A stretch of DNA of 45,479 nucleotides from Candidatus Latescibacterota bacterium. GTDB taxonomy: Bacteria; Latescibacterota; UBA2968; UBA8231. The DNA lies in NCBI GenBank assembly GCA_022820485.1, contig JAJEFJ010000025.1, positions 1 through 45,479 of the forward strand. Direction: 5' to 3'. The position numbers and the translations under genes were made by a program. This document shows positions 6,794-16,373 of this stretch, piece by piece. The notes below the pieces were generated by a model, which saw only the letters and a program-made list of their open reading frames with translations, had not been told where the DNA came from and made no database searches. Position 1 is the first letter of the stretch; each line of letters begins with the position of its first letter.

Positions 6794-8871
6794 TCCCCAC
6801 AATTCTGCAAGAACGGATCCTGCTCGCCGTTGTCGGCCTAGTCGCAGTATGCTCTACCGTCCAGACCGAGGGGCTTACTTGGGAGCAGACCGCATGGCGC
6901 AGCGCGCTCTACTACCGCACCACCTTTGAGGCCCCCGAAGCTGGCGAGGGCTTGCTGCATATGGCCGCAGCCGACAGCTTTGCCGCGTACTTCAACGGCG
7001 AACTAGTCGGCAGCGATTCCAGCGTGGTGCAGTCGCGAGTTTTTGCGGTGCCGGTGGTGCGCGGCGACAACCACATCGCCGCGCTGGTGGTCAATCGCGG
7101 GCGCGGGCGGGGCAATGGTTTGGCCGCGACCTTGGCCGTGGAATTTGCTGCGGGGGATACCTCGACAGTGCAAACGACGACTGATCGCACCCGCCAGCCT
7201 TGGTATTGGAGCGACCAGTTGCAGGATGACGATGGGTGGACGACTGCTGAGGTGGCGCGGGACGAGGCTTGGCATCTGGTGCAAGAAGGCACGCTAGAGC
7301 CGGCTTTGTCCATCGGCCAGCCCATCGCCGGCTTTTTAGGTGGGACGGATATCGGCTCGCTCGCCGGCGGCATTGTCCTCAAACAAGTGCGCGGCCAAAA
7401 TTTGGCCAAGGACCGGATCTCCAACCGCCCGGAGGTGCTCGACGGCGATTTGAATACCTCGTGGAATCCGCCGATCAACGCCCTGAATTTCAATGCCGAT
7501 ATCGACTTGGGAACGCGGCGCAAAATCCACGCTGTGCGGGTTCTGACCCGGGGCCGCACCCAAGAGCAGTTCTTCGACCGCTCCCTGCGCGGCTACTCCA
7601 TTCAGGTCAGCGACGATCAAATCCGCTGGACCGAAGTAGCCATCCTGCGCGACATCGTCGATTTCGTCCGCAGCGAGGTGCGCTTCCCGCCGCTGTGGAC
7701 GCGCCATTTGCGCTTGGTCATCGTCGATATCAACGCCATCACCCAGCCCAATGTGGCCGAAATAGAGGTGTACGGCAGCCTGCACGCAGAGCGGGGAACG
7801 TTCATTTCGGCACCGCTCGACCTCGGTGCGCCGGACGTGGTCAAGAACGTGGGGCGGGTGCGCTGGCAGGCCACGGTTCCCGCTGGTACGGAACTCACCG
7901 TGCAGTTCCGCAGCGCCGACCAAGCCGTCGAGCTAGCCGATTCGGCAGGGGGCTGGAGTGCGCCTTTAACTACCGGGGACATCTGGTTTCCGGCCGAGGA
8001 ACCGCGTGCGTTCTTGCAATACCGGGTCAACATGGCGACCCGCTCCCCCGAGAAGACCCCTGTTTTCGAGCATCTAGAGATCGATTTCGACTCCGACCAA
8101 GTTCCCGTCTCCAAGGCGTGGGGCCGCATTGCCCCCAACCGCGTCCCCATGGGCCGGGATACTTCCTTTACTTACACGCTCGATGTGGAATTCGCCGACG
8201 CCGACGCGGGTATAGCTCAGATCCGCATCGACGTGCCTGCACCGGCCGTACTCGAAGAAATTATCGGCTTGGAAGGTAGTGCGCTTGAGGCTTGGGACTC
8301 GACGCGAGACCAGCTCACTATCTTCTTGGCCGAGCCGCTGCGGCAAGACGCCCAGTTGCAAATTCGCTTTAGGACGCGAACGCACGCGGCGATCCATGCG
8401 TTTCGCGCCCGCCTCTTTGCGCCCAATTCTGACAACCCGCTCAACGCGGCCGAAAACGCGGCTGTTGACCCGCAGAGCAATGCACCTTATTCGTGGGTGC
8501 TGTCAGCCGCGACCTCGGAGGAGCGGGCGCTCTCCCAAGTGCGGGTCCACCCGCCGGTCTTCAGCCCCAACGCCGATGGGGTCAACGATTTTGCCACTAT
8601 TGAATTCGCCCTCTCCAAGGTCGAGGCCCCGCGACAGGTGGGCATCCGCATCTTCGATCTGAGCGGCCGCTTGGTGCGCGACCTTAGTCCGCCGCCGCTG
8701 TCGGCCGGTGCCTATGTGCGGCTGCCAACCGACAGCCGATCCCCGGGTTTGTGGGATGGGCGCAATGCCACGGGTTCGCGAGTGGTTCCGGGCCTGTACC
8801 TCTACCGGGTGGAAGTTGAGGTGGACACGGGTGCTGAACGCGCCGCCGGGGTCGTAGGAGTTGTGTACTAG
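6790..8871 (+). CDS. Secreted discoidin-like protein with FlgD-like C-terminal Ig domain
   Basis: A 693-aa protein. ATG 6790 overlaps the previous stop (ATGA) and opens a signal peptide (ILLAVVGLVAVCSTVQ). Domains in order: ~30-135, a beta-sandwich resembling sugar-binding domains of glycosidases (YYRTTFEAP, AADSFAAYFNGELVG); ~205-340, an F5/8-type-C-like domain (LDGDLNTSWNPP, IDLGTRRKIHAVRV, RGYSIQVSDDQIRW); then Ig-like strands; and ~590-690, a FlgD-like fold (VHPPVFSPNADGVNDFATIE, IFDLSGRLVRDL, LWDGRNATGSRVVPGLYLYR) typical of secreted proteins in FCB phyla. A paralogue of similar design lies at 41129-44185. Probably binds surface polysaccharide or another envelope component; the ligand is unknown. 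Confidence 0.85.
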   Translation: MIPTILQERILLAVVGLVAVCSTVQTEGLTWEQTAWRSALYYRTTFEAPEAGEGLLHMAAADSFAAYFNGELVGSDSSVVQSRVFAVPVVRGDNHIAALVVNRGRGRGNGLAATLAVEFAAGDTSTVQTTTDRTRQPWYWSDQLQDDDGWTTAEVARDEAWHLVQEGTLEPALSIGQPIAGFLGGTDIGSLAGGIVLKQVRGQNLAKDRISNRPEVLDGDLNTSWNPPINALNFNADIDLGTRRKIHAVRVLTRGRTQEQFFDRSLRGYSIQVSDDQIRWTEVAILRDIVDFVRSEVRFPPLWTRHLRLVIVDINAITQPNVAEIEVYGSLHAERGTFISAPLDLGAPDVVKNVGRVRWQATVPAGTELTVQFRSADQAVELADSAGGWSAPLTTGDIWFPAEEPRAFLQYRVNMATRSPEKTPVFEHLEIDFDSDQVPVSKAWGRIAPNRVPMGRDTSFTYTLDVEFADADAGIAQIRIDVPAPAVLEEIIGLEGSALEAWDSTRDQLTIFLAEPLRQDAQLQIRFRTRTHAAIHAFRARLFAPNSDNPLNAAENAAVDPQSNAPYSWVLSAATSEERALSQVRVHPPVFSPNADGVNDFATIEFALSKVEAPRQVGIRIFDLSGRLVRDLSPPPLSAGAYVRLPTDSRSPGLWDGRNATGSRVVPGLYLYRVEVEVDTGAERAAGVVGVVY

Positions 8872-8894
8872 GAGTGTACGATAATGGGTCATTC

Positions 8895-8922
8895 GTAGGG
8901 GCGGTTCGCGAACCGCCCTTAC
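8895..8922. repeat. REP-like 28-bp palindromic hairpin
   Basis: GTAGGGGCGGTTCG is followed directly by CGAACCGCCCTTAC. The two 14-base arms are complementary apart from one G-T pair. This palindrome type is widely scattered in intergenic DNA of several uncultivated phyla (recalled). It lies between two same-strand genes, so it may act as an attenuator or mRNA stabiliser, but it lacks a T-tract. Confidence 0.6.
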
Positions 8923-8935
8923 AGGGGAACAATCT

Positions 8936-11900
8936 ATGATTCCGCTAGTCATCCTATCTCTACTGACCCTCGCCGCGGCTGCGACTCGCTTTGTGCCCAC
9001 GGCCGAGGAGATGCAGGCCCGCTTTGAGCACGGCCAGAACTTCTACGCCTCTGGGGCCTACGATCAGGCCATTGAAAACTACCGCCACATCATGCGCAGT
9101 CGGCACAAGCTGCTCGCGATGGAGGCCATTCGAGTTTCCGTCGGCCAGATAGACGCACCCCTGCAAGAGGTGGCCGCGTACCAAATTGGCAATGCCTATT
9201 TCAAGATGGGCGAAGAAGAACTCAAAAGGGCGGCGCAGGCCCGCAGCGACGAAGCGCGTACGCAGCACCAGAGCCGGGCTGACGACCTCTTGGGACAGGC
9301 CGTGGAAGCGTTTGTCGCCGCCGAGACCCTCTCCGCTACCCCGGCGCTCCAGGCCCTCGCCCGCAGCCGCGCCGTGGCCTGCGCGTACCGCATGGGAGAG
9401 TATCGCCGCACCATCGACGAAGCGCGGCAACTGGTCGCCAGCTATCCCACCAGTCCCTACGTGGCTCATGCGCTGTACGATATTGGCTGGTCGCACTATC
9501 AACTGCGCGAGTACGCCCAGAGCATTGCGATTTTCGAGGATTTGGTCGGGCGCTTCCCCTCGGGGTATCGCACTAGTAGGGCACTGTTTCAAATTGGCGA
9601 ATGCTACTTTGCGCTGGAGCGCTTTGCCGAAGCCATCCCCAGCTACCAGCGGCTAGTTGACTCGCAGCGCCTTGACCGCATGTCCGAGCGTGAGATTCTG
9701 CGCATGCAGCGCAACAAACTCGCGGGTTTGGTCGACGAGACTGAACTGGAGATCGCCGCCAAGGCCCTGCTGCGCATTGGCGAGTGCCGCGAGCGCACCG
9801 GGGAGTACGCACTGGCCGTGGAGGCCTATACTTTGGTGGCCGCGCGCTTTGCCGACGAGCGCCGCCTGTCCGAGGAAGCCTATTTGCGCCAGGCTCAGTT
9901 GCACTACCAGCGCGGCGATGTGGCCGCCAGTATTGCGGTGTATCAGCGCGCCCTAGAGGCGCAACAGGACGACTTTGGCCGGGCGCGGCTGCAATTGCTG
10001 CTGGCCAACCGCTACTTTGAAACTGGGAACTACTTAGAGGCCGTGCGCGCATACAGTGCGTACCGCGACGACTATGCCGCCTTTGCGGCCCAGGCTGGCC
10101 TGCCCCTCGAAGGAGTGGGACTGCAAATTGCCCGGGCTTGGTTTGGCCGCGCTGAAGCGGAAGAGGTCGCGCCGGAGGAGCGGGCCGATCTTTTCCGCCG
10201 CGCCGAAGCGGAATTGCGCCGCACCTTGGAAGCCTTCCCCAGCTCGACCTACGAAATGGACCTACGCTTCAATTTGGGGCTGGCCTTGCAGCGCCAGGAC
10301 GAGGCGGGCACCACTACTCAGGCCCTCGACATTTTCCAAGCGTTAGCAGCCTCGCCGCAGGCTGGTGGGTATCGGCACAGCGCCCTTTTCCAGTGCGCCC
10401 GCATCTTCCACGGGCGCGGCGAGTACGCGGATGCCATCCAGATCTATCAGAGCTTAGACGAAGAGCTAGGCGACAAACCCGAAGCCGATATCGCCCGCTT
10501 TGAAGCGGCCATAGTCCAGCGCGATGCTGGCGCTTGGGAGGAAGCGGTCTCCTCCTTTCTCCAGGTCCGCGGCGAGGCGGAAATTCACTCGCGCTCCCGA
10601 CTCGAAGCTGGCCGCCTTCTACTGCAGCAGGGCCGCACCCAAAGGGCGCTGGCAGTCCTGCGGGAGGGTGCCCAAACCGAGACCCATAGGGCCTCGCAAA
10701 CGTTATTTAATTACCTCATCGCCACGGCTCTGTCCCGCGCCGGCGACCTCGATGCGGCCGTGCCCTACTTTGACCAAACCCTAGCCGCTGCGGATTCGTC
10801 CTTTGCCCACCAAGCCTTTTACGGCCGGGGCATGGCCTATTTCAGGCTCGGCCAGCACGACCAAGCCATCGCCGACCTAGAGCGCGCCGCCGCGGATTCG
10901 TCTCTCACCGCGGCTTCCCGCCTATTGGCTGCGGCCTACATCGCCCGTGGGCGGATCGACCAGGGGTTGCAGCTATATCGGCGTTTGTTGCAGACGGCTT
11001 CCTCTCCGCTCCAACGCGGCGAGTACTTGCTGGCCTTGGCCGAAATCGCCTACCGCCAAGAGCGCTATGGCGAGGCCATTGCCACCTGCCGGGAGCTGCT
11101 CGCCCTCGACTTTGCCGAAGAAGAGCGGCCCTTAGAGCGCACCTACTATCTGCGCGAAAAAGGACACTGGCTCATGGCCGATGCCGCCTTGCGCTTGGAA
11201 GATTACCAAGCTGTAGCCGACGCCGCGACTGCGGGTCTGGCAGCGTACCCGAGCGGATTTTACGCGCCCGATTTCCTCTTTTTGGGCGGGCTGGCCGCCC
11301 TGCAACTGGACCGCTACGAAGAGGCGGTCGGCCGCTTGCAGGACTCGATCACTCGCTACCCGGAACACCCCAATGCCGCGGAAGCCCACTACTACTTGGG
11401 ATACGCGTACTTCAACCAGACCCTTTTTGCTCAAGCCGTGGCTGCCTTTGAGTTCGTCGTGGCCCAGGCCTCGGATCGCAACATTGCCCCGGATGCTCTC
11501 TTTCGCCTAGCCGAATGCCGCTACAATCTGCAGCAGTACGATCAGGCTCAGGGCCAGTACCAGCAGCTCATTGACCGCTATCCCGACAGCCCCTTGGCCG
11601 AGGAAGCTCTCTACAACATTGGTTGGTGTCTGATGAATTCCCTCGCCGGGGATGCGGACCAAAAAAATAAAGAGGTGCAACGGGCCTTTGCGGCGTACCT
11701 CGAAAACTTTCCCGAGGGCCGCTATGCGTCCATTGCCCGCTATACCCTCGGCGAGTTGTTGTACAATCAAGGCGACCACCAAGCGGCGTACGACATCTTT
11801 CGCCAAATCGAAGAACAATACCCCGATACTCCGGCGGCCTCCCAAGCTGCCGCCATGTTGCCCGAACTGCGCGAGGCCGTGGCCTATGGAGATTACGCGG

Positions 11901-12190
11901 CGTTGACCGACAGCCTCAAAGTCGCGTCCGAACTCAGCGACGCCGAGGCGATTCGCGCCCTAATTCCCCGCTTTGAACAGGTTTGGCGTCAATTCCCCCA
12001 CACTTCCAGCGGTATAGCCGCTCGGGCCAATATCGGGGTTTGCCATCAAAAGTTAGGGGAATGGCAGCGGGCCGTGGACGTATTTGACGCCATTCTGAGC
12101 GCGGCCCAGGAAGACAGCAGCCTGCTCGCCCCCAACATCCGCGCTTTTGTCGAACGCCGCCGCGCTACCATTGCGAGGAAACACTTGTGA
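8936..12190 (+). CDS. Exported 1084-aa tetratricopeptide repeat protein
   Basis: ATG 8936 follows AGGGGAAC and begins a signal peptide (MIPLVILSLLTLAAAATRF). Almost the whole mature protein consists of tetratricopeptide helices. Clear units include FYASGAYDQAIENYRHI, YDIGWSHYQLREYAQSIAIF, ALFQIGECYFALERFAEAIP, AEAHYYLGYAYFNQTLFAQA and YNIGWCLMN. Many fit the BamD/YbgF style of periplasmic TPRs, with spacers of the YPxSPxAxxA type. It is probably a large periplasmic scaffold. It overlaps the next gene by GTGA, so the TPR protein, the DUF4159 protein and the AgmX-like lipoprotein are made together. No enzyme domain is visible. Confidence 0.9.
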   Translation: MIPLVILSLLTLAAAATRFVPTAEEMQARFEHGQNFYASGAYDQAIENYRHIMRSRHKLLAMEAIRVSVGQIDAPLQEVAAYQIGNAYFKMGEEELKRAAQARSDEARTQHQSRADDLLGQAVEAFVAAETLSATPALQALARSRAVACAYRMGEYRRTIDEARQLVASYPTSPYVAHALYDIGWSHYQLREYAQSIAIFEDLVGRFPSGYRTSRALFQIGECYFALERFAEAIPSYQRLVDSQRLDRMSEREILRMQRNKLAGLVDETELEIAAKALLRIGECRERTGEYALAVEAYTLVAARFADERRLSEEAYLRQAQLHYQRGDVAASIAVYQRALEAQQDDFGRARLQLLLANRYFETGNYLEAVRAYSAYRDDYAAFAAQAGLPLEGVGLQIARAWFGRAEAEEVAPEERADLFRRAEAELRRTLEAFPSSTYEMDLRFNLGLALQRQDEAGTTTQALDIFQALAASPQAGGYRHSALFQCARIFHGRGEYADAIQIYQSLDEELGDKPEADIARFEAAIVQRDAGAWEEAVSSFLQVRGEAEIHSRSRLEAGRLLLQQGRTQRALAVLREGAQTETHRASQTLFNYLIATALSRAGDLDAAVPYFDQTLAAADSSFAHQAFYGRGMAYFRLGQHDQAIADLERAAADSSLTAASRLLAAAYIARGRIDQGLQLYRRLLQTASSPLQRGEYLLALAEIAYRQERYGEAIATCRELLALDFAEEERPLERTYYLREKGHWLMADAALRLEDYQAVADAATAGLAAYPSGFYAPDFLFLGGLAALQLDRYEEAVGRLQDSITRYPEHPNAAEAHYYLGYAYFNQTLFAQAVAAFEFVVAQASDRNIAPDALFRLAECRYNLQQYDQAQGQYQQLIDRYPDSPLAEEALYNIGWCLMNSLAGDADQKNKEVQRAFAAYLENFPEGRYASIARYTLGELLYNQGDHQAAYDIFRQIEEQYPDTPAASQAAAMLPELREAVAYGDYAALTDSLKVASELSDAEAIRALIPRFEQVWRQFPHTSSGIAARANIGVCHQKLGEWQRAVDVFDAILSAAQEDSSLLAPNIRAFVERRRATIARKHL

Positions 12191-13410
12191 AAGCCGTGCG
12201 CTCCGCGGACCCGCTCGCCGTTCTTGCGGCCAATCGGCGCTTGCTCTATTGGGGCCTGCTGATCTCCCTAGTGTTGCACCTAATCTTTGTCGCCTTGTAC
12301 TTTCGACCCGTTGAACAGGCCGAGGAAGAGGTGGTCGTCCGCCTCGAATGGCAAGAATTGGACACGCCGCTGCTGATTCCGCCCCCCCAGTTGAGCCGGG
12401 AATTCGCCTTTAAAAAGCAGGTTATCCCCGAGGGCACCCCCATTATATCCGTGCAGCGGGATCAGACGGCCACTGTGGTGGGTGGCTTCAGCGGCTTGGG
12501 TAGTCAACTGGATCGGGCTGTCGCGGGCCGGCGTTGGAGTCGCACCCGTAGCGGCCACGACTTTATCGCCGACATGGGTGCCCAAGGTATGGGCCTTGGG
12601 GTAGTGGGCGTCCCCCAGTTCGAAGCCGTTGAAATGACCAGTCTGAAGGAGCCGGAAAAGCGCATTGACATGCAGGCGGAATTCCTCGACTTAGACGCCA
12701 TTGACACCGGCAAGTACCGGGGCATGGTCATTCAGGACCCGGCCGACAAGCGCAACATCCAAGGCTTTGTGTACTTGGGGCTGGCTTGGGGCAGCATCCT
12801 CCAGCCCTCGCGGCAGCGCTCGATTTCCCAGTTGGTGCGGGCCATCAATCAGTACACTCGCATTGAGGCTCGGGTCATCGACCAGATGTTTATCGACTCT
12901 CAGGATTTGTTCAAGGCCCCCTTTGTGTACATCACCACCCGCAGCGCGTTTGAACTGACCGAGCACGAAATTGACAATCTGGGCAAGTACCTGCGCAACG
13001 GCGGCTTTCTGGTAGCCGACAACGACCGGCCCGAGCTGGAGTACGGCCCGGCCGAAGCCTCGCTGCGGGACATGTTTAAGCAGGCCCTAGGCCGCGACGC
13101 CCGCTTTGTCCCCATCCCCAACGAGCATCCGCTCTACCACGTATTTTTCGATTTTGACGATGGGCCGCCCCCGGGAGGCGAGGAATTGTCCGGGGGCAAT
13201 TTCCGCAGTTCGGTGTACTACTTGGAGGGCATTTTCCTCGGCGACCGACTGGTGGCGGTGTATTCCGACAAGGGGTACGGCGCCTTCTGGGAGCGCGAAA
13301 GCGAAAATGAACCGCACCTGAAACTGGGAGTCAATATGGTGGTCTTTGCCCTGACGCAGAAGGGTTCCATCGCCCAGCAGCAAATCGATTTTTACAATCA
13401 GGCGCGCTGA
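12187..13410 (+). CDS. TonB-like single-TM protein with DUF4159 domain
   Basis: A 407-aa protein starting at GTG 12187, which overlaps the TPR gene's stop (GTGA). Residues ~20-40 form one membrane anchor (LLYWGLLISLVLHLIFVALYF). An acidic and proline-containing stretch (LLIPPPQLSREF) follows, as in TonB-type energy transducers. Residues ~190-400 are a DUF4159 domain (FVYITTRSAFELTEHEI, NLGKYLRNGGFLVADN, HPLYHVFFDFDDGPP), a glutamine-amidotransferase-like fold of unknown activity. Because the anchor precedes the domain, DUF4159 should face the periplasm. No ExbB or ExbD gene is in the window, so the energising partner, if any, is elsewhere. Confidence 0.87.
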   Translation: MKAVRSADPLAVLAANRRLLYWGLLISLVLHLIFVALYFRPVEQAEEEVVVRLEWQELDTPLLIPPPQLSREFAFKKQVIPEGTPIISVQRDQTATVVGGFSGLGSQLDRAVAGRRWSRTRSGHDFIADMGAQGMGLGVVGVPQFEAVEMTSLKEPEKRIDMQAEFLDLDAIDTGKYRGMVIQDPADKRNIQGFVYLGLAWGSILQPSRQRSISQLVRAINQYTRIEARVIDQMFIDSQDLFKAPFVYITTRSAFELTEHEIDNLGKYLRNGGFLVADNDRPELEYGPAEASLRDMFKQALGRDARFVPIPNEHPLYHVFFDFDDGPPPGGEELSGGNFRSSVYYLEGIFLGDRLVAVYSDKGYGAFWERESENEPHLKLGVNMVVFALTQKGSIAQQQIDFYNQAR

Positions 13411-13414
13411 GCAC

Positions 13415-14602
13415 ATGCGCATCTTGCTCGCTGGCCCCGCGCTATGGAGCGCCTTGCTGCTCGCCGGTTGCACCATTCTCTATCCGCCGCGCTACGAGCG
13501 CGTATCGCTGCTGATGCCTCGCTCCGATCTAGGGCCGGACTATGCTCTGGGAGAGGATGGGACTGTCGCCTATGCCGTAGAGGGACTGCGGGTCGAGGTC
13601 CGCTACATGACCGACCGCGCCCTAAATGCTTTGTGGCCGCAGGAGTCCTCGCAGGGGCCGCATTCGTACAATGCCTATACGTACGGCGACTACGTCGATC
13701 CCCAGACTGGGTACGTGCGCAATCGCTTTACGGTTTTTGCGGTCTCGGTGTACAATCTGGGTTTTCCCAAGGTGGAGCTACAACCGCTACAGAGCCGGCT
13801 CACGACCAACCGCCGGGGAGAGGAACTGACTCCCTACGGCATAGCGACCGGCTCGGCGGCCCATAGTTTTGAATCCTACTACCGCGCTCGGAAGGGCGTC
13901 ACTGGCAATGAGGACTACCGCTTTGACATGCGCATGGGGCAGGTGCGCACTAGCAATTACGGCGTCGGGGAGAAAATCTACAAAGGCGAAAACTACAGCG
14001 GCTTTATCGTCTTTGAGCCGCTGGCCGACGGGGTGGAAGAGGTGCGTTTACACGTCCGGGATTTCATTCTCAAATTCAACGCCTTTGACCAGCCTTTGCA
14101 GACCTTTGACATGGACTTTCGCTTTGTCCGCCAAATCGAGCAAGCGGCGCTGGTTGATCGGACCCGAGCAGAAGCCGTACTCGCCACCACGCAGGCGCGC
14201 TTGCAAGCGCCCAGCGAGGTGAGTGGCTATGCCCCGGACGATCTGGCGCGCGCACCCGAGACCATCGACGCGTTTGTCCGCTCCCAACTCAACGCGTTCA
14301 ACCGCTGCTTTGCCGGGGAATTCCAAGCCGGACGGGCGTTGCCGGGCAGCGCGACCATCCGCTTTGTCATCTTGGCCAGCGGTCTGGTCGAAAGTGTCCA
14401 GCTCCTCGCTTCGACCGTGGACAGCGACTCCGTGGGCGATTGTCTGGTCGAACAGGTCAAACGCTGGCGCTTGCGACCCTCGGCTAGCCTTGACCTGCGT
14501 GCGGTCGCGGATTCGGTTGCTGGACCTCAGACTCCTACCCCTGGACTCGACAAGGTTGTGGCGACCTGTTTTGTCGAGTTCGCGGAGGCGGAGCCCGACT
14601 GA
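13415..14602 (+). CDS. Lipoprotein with AgmX/PglI-type C-terminal domain
   Basis: A 395-aa protein starting 4 bases after the previous stop. The lipobox is LLAGC, with Cys at about residue 19. Residues ~50-240 are beta-rich and unassigned (VEVRYMTDRAL, GFIVFEPL). Residues ~295-365 match the C-terminal domain of AgmX/PglI and TonB families: ATIRFVILASGLVESVQLL, then CLVEQVKRWRLRP. In Myxococcus, AgmX belongs to the gliding/adhesion machinery (established); here only a role in an envelope-spanning complex with the two upstream proteins is inferred. The gene ends 3 bases from the convergent gene at 14605. Confidence 0.8.
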   Translation: MRILLAGPALWSALLLAGCTILYPPRYERVSLLMPRSDLGPDYALGEDGTVAYAVEGLRVEVRYMTDRALNALWPQESSQGPHSYNAYTYGDYVDPQTGYVRNRFTVFAVSVYNLGFPKVELQPLQSRLTTNRRGEELTPYGIATGSAAHSFESYYRARKGVTGNEDYRFDMRMGQVRTSNYGVGEKIYKGENYSGFIVFEPLADGVEEVRLHVRDFILKFNAFDQPLQTFDMDFRFVRQIEQAALVDRTRAEAVLATTQARLQAPSEVSGYAPDDLARAPETIDAFVRSQLNAFNRCFAGEFQAGRALPGSATIRFVILASGLVESVQLLASTVDSDSVGDCLVEQVKRWRLRPSASLDLRAVADSVAGPQTPTPGLDKVVATCFVEFAEAEPD

Positions 14603-14604
14603 GA

Positions 14605-16113
14605 TTACTCCAAGATTTCCACCCCAGTGTCCATCCTCCCCAGCACATAGGTCCGGCCTTCGGTGGGTGCCTCCAGCTCTATCTCGTGACCGGGCCAGAC
14701 TTCCAGTTCTAAACGGGCCGCGCCTTCCCCTTGGCTGAACAGCCGCACTACGGCCTGTTCCTCCAAGCGCAGACCGGACCACAGCACCCCCTCGTCCTGC
14801 ACGGCCGGTTCCGCTAGATTCATCACTTGGCCGGCGTCGAGAAAGTCGCGGTAGCCGAGCATTTCGTCGTACACGGCGACTGCATCGAGCACTTCAAACA
14901 GCGCGATTTCCTCGTACTCCTCGCGCCAAGCATTGAAAAGCTGCATGCCGTCGATGCCGCGCAGCCACATATGCCGCAGGGCCTCGCGGTACGCTTCTCG
15001 GCTCATGTACGGGACTGAATCGTCCTCCTGGTGGTTTACAATCGGGCACCAGCGCGCCACCCAGGGAAAACTGGCGACTTCCGGCCCATAGGTTAGGCGG
15101 TTGGCCGTGTCGCCGGAAATTTGCCGCAGCAGATTGTGCATGTGGAATTGGTTGACGTGGCGCTGGTCTAGGGGGTAGTCGTCTTGCCACGCTGTTTGCC
15201 AGAATTTGTCGTTGCCGTACGCCACGGGATTGGTGGCCGTAAACAGCGGGGGAATGCCCGGCGGCAATGCCCGGTTATTGACAAAGTAGAGCAAGGGTCT
15301 GGTCTGAGTGGAATACACCGTGTGCCAGTTGGTGATGGAGCACAGGGGAAAGATTTCGCGCACTGGCCCAGCCAGGTACGCTCCGTAGAGCTGCTGGTAG
15401 TGCCGCCAGTAATAGGCCCAGTACTGGTCTTCGTCTGCCAGCACTTCCGGTGGCAATTGCACTCGGCAGCGTTTGCAGTGCGCGAGCTGTTTGAATAGGT
15501 GGCTCCAGGGATAGGGGTCTCCTTCCCAATCCATCCACACCGCATCGACTGTGACGCCAGCCGCCCGAAAGGCACCGAGTGTATCGCGCACTTGGTCGGC
15601 CATGAGCTCCCAGCCCGCGATCATCTTGGGACAGGCCCCGTGCCACGCTCCCAAGGCTCCTCTGCCCGCCATTTTATAGTGATAGCCGGCGTCGAATTGG
15701 TGCGCCCAAGCACTGGAATCAGCGGCCAGAGAATAGGGCCAAGCCCCGGCATCGCCCTGCATGAAAATCACCGGCGACCCGGCTTCTTGCAGAGCTTTGG
15801 CCGCGTCGATCATGCCTTGGTCCAACCGCAGATGCTGCGTCAAGCCGCGCGCCAACAGCATCTGGATCTGATTTGCGTCCAGTGGCGCAAAACCCACGTC
15901 GTGCCACATGATCATGGGCCAGCGGTCCGCCCGTGCATGTTGGAGGGGTGGCACTTCCTTTTCGACTACTTCCAGCCAGGGCGTCGAAGTCAGATACGCG
16001 GTTCTGGCTGGGGCGGTCGGCTCCACGCGCCCTGGGGCATCGGCACCTAGGGCGAGTGCGCCAGCCGCCGCGGCCAGCAGGGCTGGCGGGATTCTTCGAT
16101 TGATTTTTTTCAT
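14605..16113 (-). CDS. Secreted 502-aa protein, possible TIM-barrel hydrolase
   Basis: ATG 16113 is preceded by AAGGGAGAA and starts a signal peptide (KKINRRIPPALLAAAAGALA). The protein is rich in Trp, Tyr and acidic residues. It shows the sort of motifs found in glycosidase barrels: MIMWHDVGFAPLD, AGVTVDAVWMDWEGDPYPW and GIDGMQLFNAWREEYEE, and ends in a short beta-sandwich (~430-500). The DWEGD segment at a strand end is a possible catalytic site. A cysteine pair (HCKRC) may form a disulfide or bind metal. I do not recognise a named family; the hydrolase call is inference from motif style. It is transcribed convergently to the TPR cluster. Confidence 0.6.
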   Translation of the reverse strand: MKKINRRIPPALLAAAAGALALGADAPGRVEPTAPARTAYLTSTPWLEVVEKEVPPLQHARADRWPMIMWHDVGFAPLDANQIQMLLARGLTQHLRLDQGMIDAAKALQEAGSPVIFMQGDAGAWPYSLAADSSAWAHQFDAGYHYKMAGRGALGAWHGACPKMIAGWELMADQVRDTLGAFRAAGVTVDAVWMDWEGDPYPWSHLFKQLAHCKRCRVQLPPEVLADEDQYWAYYWRHYQQLYGAYLAGPVREIFPLCSITNWHTVYSTQTRPLLYFVNNRALPPGIPPLFTATNPVAYGNDKFWQTAWQDDYPLDQRHVNQFHMHNLLRQISGDTANRLTYGPEVASFPWVARWCPIVNHQEDDSVPYMSREAYREALRHMWLRGIDGMQLFNAWREEYEEIALFEVLDAVAVYDEMLGYRDFLDAGQVMNLAEPAVQDEGVLWSGLRLEEQAVVRLFSQGEGAARLELEVWPGHEIELEAPTEGRTYVLGRMDTGVEILE

Positions 16114-16213
16114 GGCGTGTTCTCCCTTGGGGAAAGTCTAGCGAGAGCTAAGGAGTATTGTTGTATATACTACACGACAGTAATCTAATGGATGTTACGC
16201 ATGGGTATCTAGG

Positions 16214-16307
16214 TATAAGATGCTTCGACTCCGCTTCGCTGCGCTCAGCATGACTGGCAGACAGAGAGATAGCACCTGTCATGCTGAGCGCAGCGAAACA
16301 TCTCATA
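16214..16307. repeat. Intergenic inverted repeat
   Basis: Arms of about 30 bases: CTTCGCTGCGCTCAGCATGAC on the left (within 16214-16256) and GTCATGCTGAGCGCAGCGAA on the right (16278-16307), framed by TATAAGATG and CATCTCATA. The left arm has an extra 11 bases. The type (GCTTCGCTCAGCATGAC) is a common intergenic repeat in many bacteria. It separates two divergently transcribed genes. Confidence 0.6.
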
Positions 16308-16373
16308 CCACTTCTACTCAGGTTGTATCTTAACAAAAGCCACAACGAGACACCCCGATAGCGGTCTTATATT

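Noticed and set aside
7269..8279. A 336-codon frame within the discoidin protein gene
   Set aside because: Arg- and Pro-rich out-of-frame translation of the real gene, with no plausible domain.
8895..8922. Hairpin considered as a terminator
   Set aside because: No T-run follows, and the palindrome is of a dispersed intergenic type.
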